From Hahella sp. CCB-MM4 (lineage in GTDB: Bacteria; Pseudomonadota; Gammaproteobacteria; Pseudomonadales; Oleiphilaceae): a stretch of 64,000 nt of DNA. Both the position numbers and the translations under genes were made by a program. The notes under the pieces are model-generated. The model had not been told where the DNA came from. It was given only the letters and a program-made list of their open reading frames with translations, and made no database searches. Location of the stretch: contig NZ_MRYI01000002.1 in NCBI RefSeq assembly GCF_002260525.1, positions 729,052-793,051 of the forward strand. The letters run 5' to 3'. Positions 1 through 8,093 of this stretch are shown one piece after another. Every line of letters begins with the position of its first letter. The stretch's first letter is position 1.

Positions 1-677
1 TGGGGAACCATCACCTCCACATCCAGTTGACGCACCTTTCTAACCCACGCTCGGCAGGCTTTATTGGACGCCATATAACGGCGATGAAAGCCTTCCATCA
101 GCGGAATATGATCATCCATATTCTCCACCGGCAAATGGTCCTGTCCGGGCGTCATAGCTGCCCCTACATCACCTGAAAACAATATTTTGCTGATAGGATC
201 ATAAAAATGAAAATTACCGACAGAATGCAGGAAATGCGCAGGAACGGCTCTGATGAAAGACTTTCCTAAACGGATATTGGCTCCTTCATCAGGAATCTCC
301 ACCATGCGGTCATCGAGAGACTTATGCATCTTACCGGAAACAAAACCTGATACCAGATGCGGCAGAAAGCGGCTCCACAAACGTGATGTCACCACTTTGC
401 AATCCGTATGCATCAGCCAGCGTGGCAGTGATGTGATAATGTCCGGATCCTGGTGAGAGGCAAACACATATTGCAGAGAATGAATAGAAATATGCTTGGA
501 CAATTCTATCGAAAGCGGTGTGTAGGTCAGTTCACCTCCCGGATCAAACAGCGCAGCCTCTCCATGGTCGACAATTACCAGCTGGTTACTCGGAATAGCC
601 TCGCCTTCAACCAGACCGGTAAAGAACAGACAGACATGCCCGCCCTTGTCATATAGCTTCACAACTTTCTGAGTCAT
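1..677 (-). CDS. MBL-fold di-iron (ODP/flavodiiron-like) protein, 3' end cut by window
   Basis: About 225 residues are visible; the C-terminus lies outside the window. The fold is the metallo-beta-lactamase type found in flavodiiron proteins and the stand-alone oxygen-binding di-iron proteins (ODP). Seen in the sequence: an ASHQDPD motif near residues 73-79, matching the HxExD metal-binding motif with Asp in place of Glu, a later AHFLHSVGN motif near 148-155 and an LFSGD motif near 170, which supply the usual second His and bridging Asp. No flavodoxin domain is visible so far. The start is an ATG preceded by AGGAG about seven bases upstream. It is divergent from the XRE regulator at 887, which may control it. 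ODPs are proposed to sense or bind oxygen or peroxide; the role here is inferred from fold only. Confidence 0.8.
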   Translation of the reverse strand, partial: MTQKVVKLYDKGGHVCLFFTGLVEGEAIPSNQLVIVDHGEAALFDPGGELTYTPLSIELSKHISIHSLQYVFASHQDPDIITSLPRWLMHTDCKVVTSRLWSRFLPHLVSGFVSGKMHKSLDDRMVEIPDEGANIRLGKSFIRAVPAHFLHSVGNFHFYDPISKILFSGDVGAAMTPGQDHLPVENMDDHIPLMEGFHRRYMASNKACRAWVRKVRQLDVEVMVP

Positions 678-886
678 ACACACACTCCTGTGGGATAGGG
701 GGAATCCAAAAGGGGCGCTATTCTATGGCGACTCTTTCGCCCATGTAGCTGACAGGGATCAATTAAACTCCAATTAGGATTGCGACTTATTTACTATAAG
801 CAACAGCAGCAGGGACCGCTGAGAAAAACGGGATAAACTAAGAGCCTGGAAACAATAAATTTCTCAACTTTTGGACACAGAGCACA

Positions 887-1639
887 ATGCCGCAGACAGC
901 CCCATTGATCGACACCATTAAACGAGTACTCAAAGCTCAGGGCAAAACCTATGCGGATGTCGCACTGGTGCTGGACCTGTCTGAGGCCAGCGTCAAACGG
1001 CTGTTCGCAGAAAAGAACTTCACTCTGCAAAGGCTGGATAAAATCTGTGAATTTCTCGGCATGGAAATTTCAGATCTCGTCAGAACCATGGAAGCCACTG
1101 GAGATAAGCTGACTGAATTTACCGAGGAGCAGGAAAAAGAACTGGCAGCCGACACCAAACTTCTGCTCTTGGCGGTACTGCTACTCAATAAATGGTCTTT
1201 TGAAGAAATCACCTCGACCTACCAGATGGATACGCATGAAGGCATTCAGCTTCTGGCCCGGCTGGACCGGATGAAATTGATTGATCTGCTGCCGGGAAAT
1301 CGGGTCAAACTCAAAATCTCCCGAAACTTTTCCTGGCGGAAAAACGGGCCTATCCAGCAGTTTTTCGAAGAACAGGTACAAGCTGACTTTTTACAGTCAC
1401 GTTTCAATAAACCTGGGGAAAACCGGATATTTGTCAGTGGAATGATATCTCGAAGATCTAATGAAGAAATTCAACGGCGAATGAAACGATTGAATAACGA
1501 GATTCTGGCCTTGCTGGCAGAAGATGAGGCATTACCTGTGGAAGAGAAGTTTGGAACTGCCATGGTAATGGCTTTACGTCCGTGGGAACCGAAATTGTTT
1601 GAGGCGTTACGCAGATCGCCCTCAACCAAGAAATTCTGA
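887..1639 (+). CDS. XRE-family transcriptional regulator
   Basis: A 250-residue cytoplasmic protein. Residues about 8-60 form a helix-turn-helix of the XRE/Cro type: a TYADVALVLDLSEASVKRLF segment is followed by a second stretch that places residues in 'leading' and 'identifying' helices and ends in a YxR/ICEFLG-like cap. The remaining ~190 residues are charged and helical with no domain I can name; this C-terminal region is probably the ligand or dimerisation part. It is transcribed away from the di-iron MBL protein with about 210 bases between the starts, so the two probably share a divergent control region. No metal-binding Cys cluster is seen. Specific targets are unknown. Confidence 0.8.
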   Translation: MPQTAPLIDTIKRVLKAQGKTYADVALVLDLSEASVKRLFAEKNFTLQRLDKICEFLGMEISDLVRTMEATGDKLTEFTEEQEKELAADTKLLLLAVLLLNKWSFEEITSTYQMDTHEGIQLLARLDRMKLIDLLPGNRVKLKISRNFSWRKNGPIQQFFEEQVQADFLQSRFNKPGENRIFVSGMISRRSNEEIQRRMKRLNNEILALLAEDEALPVEEKFGTAMVMALRPWEPKLFEALRRSPSTKKF

Positions 1640-1659
1640 ATTTAAATAATCACTGATGA

Positions 1660-1699
1660 CGCGTCGCAGAACCAGAAAAACCTCAGATTCTGCGACGCG
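1660..1699. terminator. Perfect 12-bp hairpin between convergent genes
   Basis: CGCGTCGCAGAA at 1660-1671 is repeated in inverse at 1688-1699 around a 16-base loop. It lies 20 bases after the XRE regulator stop and just before the stop of the small gene on the other strand, so it probably acts as a bidirectional terminator. There is no clear T-run on either side, so Rho-independent activity is uncertain. Confidence 0.55.
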
Positions 1700-1704
1700 C
1701 ACGC

Positions 1705-1920
1705 TTACAAAGGTGGATCCTCTCCTTTAGACCGCTTCAAAGGATTGATCTCCAATTTTCTGGAAACCATATCCTTCTCCATCGGCAGGACTCTACCTCC
1801 AACCCTTTCCAGACCGATATCCTTCAACAGATAGTCTTCCAGATGTTCGACGCCTCCAATTCCAGGACCGGCGAACAAACCAGATACTGAACGGGCCAGA
1901 AAACGCTTGAACTTACGCAT
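1705..1920 (-). CDS. Small basic protein, weakly DUF1127-like
   Basis: A 71-residue protein without a signal peptide or membrane segment. It begins with a basic stretch (MRKFKRFLARS) and contains DYLLKDIGLERVGGRVLP, which weakly recalls the LxDIGLxR motif of DUF1127 small proteins; I do not consider family membership proven. A good Shine-Dalgarno sequence (AGAGGA) sits nine bases before the ATG, and the frame ends neatly next to the hairpin at 1660-1699, both supporting a real gene. The function is unknown. Confidence 0.55.
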   Translation of the reverse strand: MRKFKRFLARSVSGLFAGPGIGGVEHLEDYLLKDIGLERVGGRVLPMEKDMVSRKLEINPLKRSKGEDPPL

Positions 1921-1986
1921 AATGTATTCCTCTTTAAAAAGGACCGGGAATACATCGGGGAAAGGAACGAAAAAAGAGTTGAACCA

Positions 1987-2075
1987 GGCCGCGATGAATT
2001 CCGCGGCCGATAGTGTACTAAGGGGTTATCAGCTCACGGACAAGCAATGCTGTACGACAATCTCGTACGCGCTTG
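1987..2075. other. Intergenic region with two inverted repeats
   Basis: The 299 bases between the small gene and the decarboxylase carry no convincing gene. They hold a GGCCGCG/CGCGGCC hairpin (1987-1993 and 2002-2008, 8-base loop) and a GTACGA/TCGTAC hairpin (2052-2057 and 2063-2068) flanked by an outer CAAGC/GCTTG pair (2041-2045 and 2071-2075). They could be the terminator of the decarboxylase transcript or operators of the small gene. Confidence 0.4.
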
Positions 2076-2219
2076 GTAATGGAATGTTGGATTTGATACA
2101 TCCGCATAACGCTTGTCCTTAGGTGAACTGAACAGTTAATAGACTCTATTTTAGATTATTCAACAATACGCACTATTACCTAACACGTCTTTTTCCATAG
2201 ATATCTACGACGAAAAACC

Positions 2220-3635
2220 TTAATGACGGATCAATTTTTCAAGTAGATGGCAGACACGGGCAACATCGTCTGAAGTCGTCTGCCAGTTGCTGAAAGCGGC
2301 CCTGATAGCGGCATGGCCTTGCCATACTCCGGGAGTCATAAAGACCTCACCTGTTTGGTTGATCTCACTCAGGAAACGAGCGACATCCTCTCCCTGCAGT
2401 GCTGCAGGCTTAAATACCACCACATTCATCTGGCATTCCTTCAGCAACGAAAAATCGTCTGATGACTGTAACCAGTTCGCAAACTGTCTGGCCTGCTCAC
2501 AGTTGGCACTAACTATCTGCCTGACACCTTCCACGCCATAGGCTTCCAACGACATCCACAGAGGTAGTGCACGGAACCGGCGGGAGTTTTCAATTCCCAT
2601 GTTCATAAACGATGGTATCCGGCTTTCTGTTTTCAAATAGGCCGCATCCGCTGAGCAGCTCTCCATCAGCAATTGCTGGTGGCGGGTGAAGAAAATGCCA
2701 CAGTCGTATGGGACATTCAGCCATTTGTGCGCGTCTGATGTAATGGAGTCTGCTCTTTCCAGCCCCGCACTCCAAGGTTTCATCTCGGGTATCAGGCGGG
2801 AAAACAGGCCAAAGGCAGCGTCTACATGCAGCCATGCCTGGTAACGCTGACATAAATCCGCAATTGCCTGAAGGTCGTCGAAGTCATTTCCAGTGACCGT
2901 CCCTGTACTGGCTACCACAACCTTGCCAGGACAGGTGGATGCTGCCAGCTGACGCTCAAGATCGGAGACATCCATCGCCTCTGAATTTTCAAGGCATGCA
3001 ACCGGACGCCAGGATTTACGCCCCAGTCCTACCATTGCAAGGCATTTCACTGTACTTGCGTGAGGCGTGGCACTGAACACTTCAATATCAGCGTTGGACA
3101 AACCTTCCTCCGCAATATCAATACCCTGCTGCAGACCGGCATGTTGGCGACCACAGGTGAGTCCCAGTAAATTTGAAGCGGTGGCGCCGGTTGTCAGTAT
3201 GCCGCTAAATTCGCTCGGTAGATCAACCATGTCCAGCAACCACCCAATCGTCTGCTGCTCAATTGCCGAAGCAATGCTGTCTCCTGCGCTGCCGACATTC
3301 TGATCTATTGTAGAGACCAACCAGTCTCCCAACTGTGCAGCAGGGGTAGCGCCTCCGGTAACAAAGCCCCAATAACGGGGGCCGGCCGATGCCGCCAGGT
3401 GAGGAGCGATCAGGTTCCTGAACGCCCTGAATGCCCCTTCAAAACCATTACCGGTTTCAGGGGAAGGCCTGCTTTCGGGTATGGGGTCACTCATATCAGC
3501 AACCGGCATGGATTCCAGTTGCCGATTGAATTCAGCCGCCCAGCGACTAACCAGACCGGCATGGTCTTCAAACTGGCTGAAATCAATCACCATGGGGGAC
3601 AATGAGGGCAACTCTGCTGACGGCTTATTTGACAC
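2220..3635 (-). CDS. PLP-dependent group II decarboxylase family protein
   Basis: A 471-residue cytoplasmic enzyme of the fold-type I group II decarboxylase family (glutamate, aspartate, aromatic amino acid decarboxylases). Visible hallmarks: TGATASNLLGL in the cofactor phosphate region, VASTGTVTGNDFDDL, LHVDAAFG with the PLP-ring Asp, and SDAHKWLNVPYDCG with the Schiff-base Lys around residue 310. The start is GTG, chosen because a strong AGGAGG lies six bases upstream. The substrate cannot be read from sequence; aromatic-L-amino-acid, 2,4-diaminobutyrate and aspartate enzymes all share these motifs. It stands alone, with about 270 bases before the next gene on each side. Confidence 0.85.
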   Translation of the reverse strand: MSNKPSAELPSLSPMVIDFSQFEDHAGLVSRWAAEFNRQLESMPVADMSDPIPESRPSPETGNGFEGAFRAFRNLIAPHLAASAGPRYWGFVTGGATPAAQLGDWLVSTIDQNVGSAGDSIASAIEQQTIGWLLDMVDLPSEFSGILTTGATASNLLGLTCGRQHAGLQQGIDIAEEGLSNADIEVFSATPHASTVKCLAMVGLGRKSWRPVACLENSEAMDVSDLERQLAASTCPGKVVVASTGTVTGNDFDDLQAIADLCQRYQAWLHVDAAFGLFSRLIPEMKPWSAGLERADSITSDAHKWLNVPYDCGIFFTRHQQLLMESCSADAAYLKTESRIPSFMNMGIENSRRFRALPLWMSLEAYGVEGVRQIVSANCEQARQFANWLQSSDDFSLLKECQMNVVVFKPAALQGEDVARFLSEINQTGEVFMTPGVWQGHAAIRAAFSNWQTTSDDVARVCHLLEKLIRH

Positions 3636-3909
3636 AATCCACCTCCTGACAGGGGTACTTATGGATAACAGGTCCTTTTAATGGTGTCGTGACAAAAGCT
3701 TTGCTTAAAGGTACAGATCGGATATTTCGTCGACGAATCTGTCATGCAGATACACCAACAGCCAAGGCATAAAACTAGACAGAAAATAAAACAAGATAGG
3801 AAATAGAACAGGATAGGGAATAAAACGAGATGATAAGTTTATTGGGCAATTCGAGAGAGGGGCTGGAGAGAATTCCAGCTCCCCTTACCGGGGAACTGGA
3901 AAATGATGA

Positions 3910-4770
3910 CTACATACGACGATGAATACGGGCAGCTGTCTTAGCCCTTTCATCAAGTTTGGCCATAATTTCGCGCATTTCCTGTGCTTCAGCTGCCGCC
4001 TGACTACGCTTTTGGGATTCCATATCAGCCTTTTCCGCTGCAATAGCTTCCCGGATACGTTTTTCTTTGGCAGAAGAGCTGGACCGGCCAACCGACAATT
4101 TCGGCTTTTCAAGCGTTGTCGATTCTGCGCCCGATTTACCGGAAGCAGACGCTTTCTGGGCGGTACCGGTCACTTTACCGATAGCAGAAGACACTGACTT
4201 CTTGCCAGGAGCCTTCCGGTTGGACTTCAAACCAGCCCGACGTCTGGCTTCAATACCGGCAATCAGCGCACGCATTTCAGCGGCTTCCTCGGTAGACCTG
4301 GTCTGCCGTAGTGGTTTGGGGTCAGCCGCTTTGGGCTTGACCGCAACTTCCACTTTTTCCTGCCCCGCAGGCTTTTCGGAACCTGCAGATTTGCTGACAG
4401 GTTCAAAATCATCATCCGGATCTCCGGATTCCATGGCCTGTTTCAGCTCTTCAAGCTCTTGCATAACGGCATTAGCCGCTTTGACTTCAACTTTGCGAAC
4501 AGAACCGAGGACAGGTTTGATCGGCAATGCGCCTAGATCTTCCATGGCTTCGGCCAACATTTCGCGCAGTTCTTTGGGATTATCGGAATAACCCCATTCT
4601 TCCAGCTTGAACGCATCAACACCACTTTCACGCAGTGTTTCAAAAAACTCGCCCATGGCGCCTTCCGACTCTTTGGTCAAAAGACTATCCCAATGGTCTT
4701 CCAATGACTGGCGGGTGCTTCCTGCAAAAATTTTTCCTGAAACCTTATCGGTAGCAGTAAAAACGATCAC
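3910..4770 (-). CDS. Divergent GIY-YIG-like protein with long charged tail
   Basis: About 286 residues from the GTG start chosen here (AGAGG six bases upstream; a longer frame begins at 4806 but lacks a ribosome binding site). The first ~85 residues resemble a GIY-YIG nuclease domain: VIVFTATDKVSGKIFAGSTRQSLEDHW corresponds in position to the GIY...YIG...R region, but the paired tyrosines are replaced (VIV and FAG). The rest is low-complexity, rich in Lys, Glu, Ala and Ser, with coiled-coil-like EAAEMRALIAGIEARRRAG and EAQEMREIMAKLDERAKTAARIHRRM repeats. The tail suggests a disordered, nucleic-acid- or protein-binding extension. Nuclease activity is doubtful. Confidence 0.65.
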   Translation of the reverse strand: MIVFTATDKVSGKIFAGSTRQSLEDHWDSLLTKESEGAMGEFFETLRESGVDAFKLEEWGYSDNPKELREMLAEAMEDLGALPIKPVLGSVRKVEVKAANAVMQELEELKQAMESGDPDDDFEPVSKSAGSEKPAGQEKVEVAVKPKAADPKPLRQTRSTEEAAEMRALIAGIEARRRAGLKSNRKAPGKKSVSSAIGKVTGTAQKASASGKSGAESTTLEKPKLSVGRSSSSAKEKRIREAIAAEKADMESQKRSQAAAEAQEMREIMAKLDERAKTAARIHRRM

Positions 4771-5073
4771 CAAAAACCTCTTCTCTATTGACTCATAAAT
4801 CGGCACAAAAAGGCCGCGTATTATATAGGGAAATTGTTAAAAGATAAGGATTGACGAACGTCTAATTTTCGGCAGGTAGCCCCTCAACAGGTGAAGTCTT
4901 CATACGAAACATTCGCGCAATCAGTCAGTTAGCCAGTTTTTTGAAAAAAGGTAAAAAAATGAAAGCGTTAGGCTAAGTGATACTACCTATCCTATATCCG
5001 ACATGGAACACGGGGAGGTTGCGAAGGTCATGATCCCACCTCCGGAACCCCCTTGGAGAAAAATTTGTCGATG

Positions 5074-6477
5074 TTATTTGGCTTGGAAATTTAACTCCCG
5101 CATCAGCAGCGAGTACTCACCGACAGAAGGACTGCCTTCCGGTAAGGATAAACGAACACGATGACCTGATCCCGGGGCAGCATCAACTGACTGTCCCTTC
5201 GCATTCTCAAGATCCTTCAACTGAAAACGCACATTGCCGGAGGGAGACATCAATTCCAACGTATCCCCCACAACAAATCGATTCTTAACATCTACCAGAA
5301 TATCGTGGCGAGTTTCGTCGTATTCCACCACTTCCCCCACAAATTGCTGACTGCCCAACAGCGAGGTTCCTGTTTCATAGTTCTGATATTCATCATGCAC
5401 ATGACGACGATAGAATCCTTCGGTATAACCCCGGTGGGAAAGCTTCTCCAGAGTATCCATAAGCTGCATATTAAACGGCCTTCCCGCCGCCGCATCATCG
5501 ATGGCCTGCCGATAGACCTGTGCCGTTCGTGCAACATAGTAATGGGATTTGGTACGCCCTTCGATTTTCAGTGAGTGCACACCGATCTGGCAGAACTTCT
5601 CCACGTGCTGAACGGCTCTCAGGTCTTTTGAGTTCATGATGTAAGTACCATGCTCATCTTCAAAAGCGGGCATGGTTTCTCCGGGACGTCCTTTCTCCTG
5701 GAGCAGGAACATCTGATCCGTTGTTGACCCATCTCCCAATGTTGGGCTCTGATCCGGAGTCCAAAGTACCGGCTGTGCCCCCTTCGTATCCGGCTGTGCA
5801 TTTTGTGTATCCGGCTGTGCACTATGCGTAGGGATAATATTGCCCGCGCTGTCCTGCTCCCCCGGAACAGTTTCATATTTCCAGCGGCAGGCATTGGTAC
5901 AGGTTCCCTGGTTAGGATCACGCTTGTTCATGTATCCCGAAAGCAGGCAACGGCCGGAATAAGCGATACACAGAGCTCCGTGGACAAACACTTCCAGCTC
6001 CATGCCGGGAACACGCTCGCGGATTTCAGCCACCTCCTCCAGAGAAAGCTCCCTAGACAAGATTACACGCTCAAGCCCCATCCGGTGCCAGAATTCCACC
6101 GCCGCATAGTTTACGGCATTGGCCTGGACCGACAGATGAACCGGCATATCCGGCCAGGTTTCGCGCACCATCATAATCAGACCGGGATCCGACATAATCA
6201 GGGCATCCGGCCCCATTTCCACAATAGGAGCCATATCTTTCAGAAAGGTTTTCACCTTGCTGTTATGGGGCGCAATATTGGCCGCCAGATAGAATTTCTT
6301 GCCCGCCTGATGTGCGATATTGATACCCTCTGCGAGGGTCGGCATATCAAAGCTGTTTTCTCTGACCCGCAGGCTGTAGCGGGGCTGCCCTGCATACACC
6401 GCATCCGCACCATAGGCGTAGGCATATTGCATATGTTTGAGGGAACCTGCAGGAGAGAGAAGCTCGGGCTTGAACAT
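5074..6477 (-). CDS. trhP: tRNA 5-hydroxyuridine synthase TrhP (YegQ, U32 family)
   Basis: A 467-residue member of the peptidase U32 family. The YegQ/TrhP subfamily is known to make 5-hydroxyuridine at the wobble position 34 of certain tRNAs with prephenate as a cofactor. Seen here: the start MFKPELLSPAGSLKHMQYAYAYGADAVYAGQPRYSLR, the VFVHGALCIAYSGRCLLSGYMNKRDPNQGTCTNACRW signature, where the Cys residues would bind an iron-sulfur cluster, and SLKIEGRTKSHYYVARTAQVYRQAID. An insert between residues about 215 and 260 holds a seven-residue tandem repeat (AQPDTQN, AQPDTKG, AQPVLWT). It is transcribed alone, divergent from the ectoine genes. Confidence 0.92.
   Translation of the reverse strand: MFKPELLSPAGSLKHMQYAYAYGADAVYAGQPRYSLRVRENSFDMPTLAEGINIAHQAGKKFYLAANIAPHNSKVKTFLKDMAPIVEMGPDALIMSDPGLIMMVRETWPDMPVHLSVQANAVNYAAVEFWHRMGLERVILSRELSLEEVAEIRERVPGMELEVFVHGALCIAYSGRCLLSGYMNKRDPNQGTCTNACRWKYETVPGEQDSAGNIIPTHSAQPDTQNAQPDTKGAQPVLWTPDQSPTLGDGSTTDQMFLLQEKGRPGETMPAFEDEHGTYIMNSKDLRAVQHVEKFCQIGVHSLKIEGRTKSHYYVARTAQVYRQAIDDAAAGRPFNMQLMDTLEKLSHRGYTEGFYRRHVHDEYQNYETGTSLLGSQQFVGEVVEYDETRHDILVDVKNRFVVGDTLELMSPSGNVRFQLKDLENAKGQSVDAAPGSGHRVRLSLPEGSPSVGEYSLLMRELNFQAK
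5769..5831. repeat. 21-bp in-frame tandem repeat inside trhP
   Basis: The decamer CCGGCTGTGC recurs at 5769, 5790 and 5811, an exact 21-base period. In the gene it encodes three degrading seven-residue units starting AQP within a low-complexity insert before the C-terminal part of TrhP. Confidence 0.8.
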
Positions 6478-6525
6478 GTTTATTGACCGCTGGAAAAAAT
6501 AAAATGGCGAAGCATTTTACGGATC

Positions 6526-6546
6526 CCTCAAAAAGCCTTTTTGAGG
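6526..6546. promoter_or_regulatory. 21-bp near-perfect palindrome in trhP / deacetylase divergent region
   Basis: CCTCAAAAAG and CTTTTTGAGG flank one C. It lies about 50 bases upstream of trhP and 194 upstream of the M20 gene, in a region that should hold both promoters, so an operator is more likely than a terminator. Confidence 0.4.
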
Positions 6547-6739
6547 CAGGTCAAATTCACAACGGATTATCCGCAATACATTAAAATTTGATAATTCCTT
6601 GCATCATTGAGGGAGATGACACTAGGGTAAAGGTAGAGAATACATTCTTCAGCCACCGGCTAACGATTGTATCCGGTGCTGAAGACGGGAAAACGCGTTT
6701 AAGGAAGGGTGTCCACAACCCTTTGGAGTGTGAGGCAAC

Positions 6740-7915
6740 GTGTCGAAACATCCTATGAACTTTTGGCAGGATTACATCAATACCGCTGTAACTTTCCGGC
6801 GTGAGTTGCATCGACACCCTGAACTGGGATGGTCAGAAAATCAGACTGCACAACGCATACGCCACCGGTTGACCACACTCGGCATTCCCTGGCGTGAGTG
6901 CGCAGGTACGGGAACGGTGGCGACCCTCGCATCCGGTCGTCCGGGACCGCATATCGCCCTGAGGGCCGATATTGACGCGCTGCCGATTGCTGAGCAATCC
7001 GGCGTCGACTGGACCTCTCATCATGAAGGCTGCATGCATGCGTGCGGACATGACGGCCATACTGCCACGCTCTATAACACCGCCCAGTGGCTCAAGGCCC
7101 ACGAAGAACTCTTACCCGGTCCTGTCACTCTATTGTTCCAGCCGGCGGAAGAGGGCGGGCATGGCGCCAAACGAATGATTGAAGACGGTGCCCTGGAGGG
7201 GGTTCAGAAAATCTTCGGATGGCACAACTGGCCGGCCATTCCCTTGGGGCAGGCGGTATGTCCGCAAGGTCCGGTGATGGCTGGTAACGGAGTATTCAAG
7301 CTGGACGTCCAGGGAGCGGGGGGACATTCAAGCCAGCCAGAACTATGCCGTGATCCCGTCCTAGCAGGTTCGGCCATCGTGCTGGCACTACAGCAGATAG
7401 TCAGCCGCCGGCTTCCCGCCCAAAGCGCAACGGTGATCAGTATTACGTCATTCGACGCCAAGAGCGGCGTCACCGTCATCCCCGACAGAGCCATATTGGA
7501 AGGCAGCTACCGGCTGGTAGACCCGAATGATCAGGAGACGATAGCCGGCCTTATTAAAGAGGTCGCCGAGTCCACTGCCCGAGCCTATGGCGTGACCTGC
7601 CATGTTGACATTCATCCCCGCTACCAGCCGACCATCAACCACACCACCGAAGCCTCTCTGTTCAGAGGGATTCTCAAGGAAGAATTCGGCCCGGACGTTA
7701 TTTCCAGTGAAGTTCGGGTACCGATCATGGCATCAGAAGATTTCAGCTACTATCTCAATGAGATACCCGGGGCTTTTGCATTGATTGGCTCCGGTACTGG
7801 GGAAGTACGTCATAGCGTGCCCTGTCACAGTCCGAAATACGATTTCAATGACGCGTTGATACCTCACGTCACGCGCATCTTTACCCGTCTGGTGGGAGCA
7901 CCGCTGCCCGAGTAA
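6740..7915 (+). CDS. doeB2: M20 amidohydrolase, probable N-acetyl-diaminobutyrate deacetylase (DoeB2-type)
   Basis: A 391-residue metal-dependent deacylase of the M20/AbgA type. Seen: FRRELHRHPELGWSENQTA at the start, ALRADIDALPIAEQSG, HACGHDGHTATL with the metal-binding His-Asp set, LFQPAEEGGHGAKRMIEDG with the catalytic Glu, and SEDFSYYL near the C-terminus. In Halomonas the acetyl-diaminobutyrate made by ectoine hydrolase is deacetylated by DoeB; several ectoine-degrading clusters carry an M20 enzyme, called DoeB2, next to or instead of it. The next three genes are doeD, doeA and doeC, so this role is a good inference. The start is GTG with a GAGG close upstream. A 178-base gap separates it from doeD, so it may have its own transcript. 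Confidence 0.8.
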   Translation: MSKHPMNFWQDYINTAVTFRRELHRHPELGWSENQTAQRIRHRLTTLGIPWRECAGTGTVATLASGRPGPHIALRADIDALPIAEQSGVDWTSHHEGCMHACGHDGHTATLYNTAQWLKAHEELLPGPVTLLFQPAEEGGHGAKRMIEDGALEGVQKIFGWHNWPAIPLGQAVCPQGPVMAGNGVFKLDVQGAGGHSSQPELCRDPVLAGSAIVLALQQIVSRRLPAQSATVISITSFDAKSGVTVIPDRAILEGSYRLVDPNDQETIAGLIKEVAESTARAYGVTCHVDIHPRYQPTINHTTEASLFRGILKEEFGPDVISSEVRVPIMASEDFSYYLNEIPGAFALIGSGTGEVRHSVPCHSPKYDFNDALIPHVTRIFTRLVGAPLPE

Positions 7916-8093
7916 AGGTGCAGCCTCCCGCCGGATAAGTTCATTACTGGCTGCAATAACGCCAGCTATACAAGCCGATTTCACCATCGGCATATCAGGG
8001 GTGTTTCCCGGATATTCACCGTTTGCTGACACGGTCTGAATCCTCTGGCGCGAAACATCTTCATTCATTAGCTCAACCCTGGGGAGGGCTGCC

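Noticed and set aside
4067..4591. 174-codon plus-strand frame
   Set aside because: It lies wholly opposite the GIY-YIG-like gene, is Ser/Ala-rich as an antisense frame would be, and lacks a ribosome binding site.
5803..6486. 227-codon plus-strand frame
   Set aside because: It is the antisense of trhP, with no family features.
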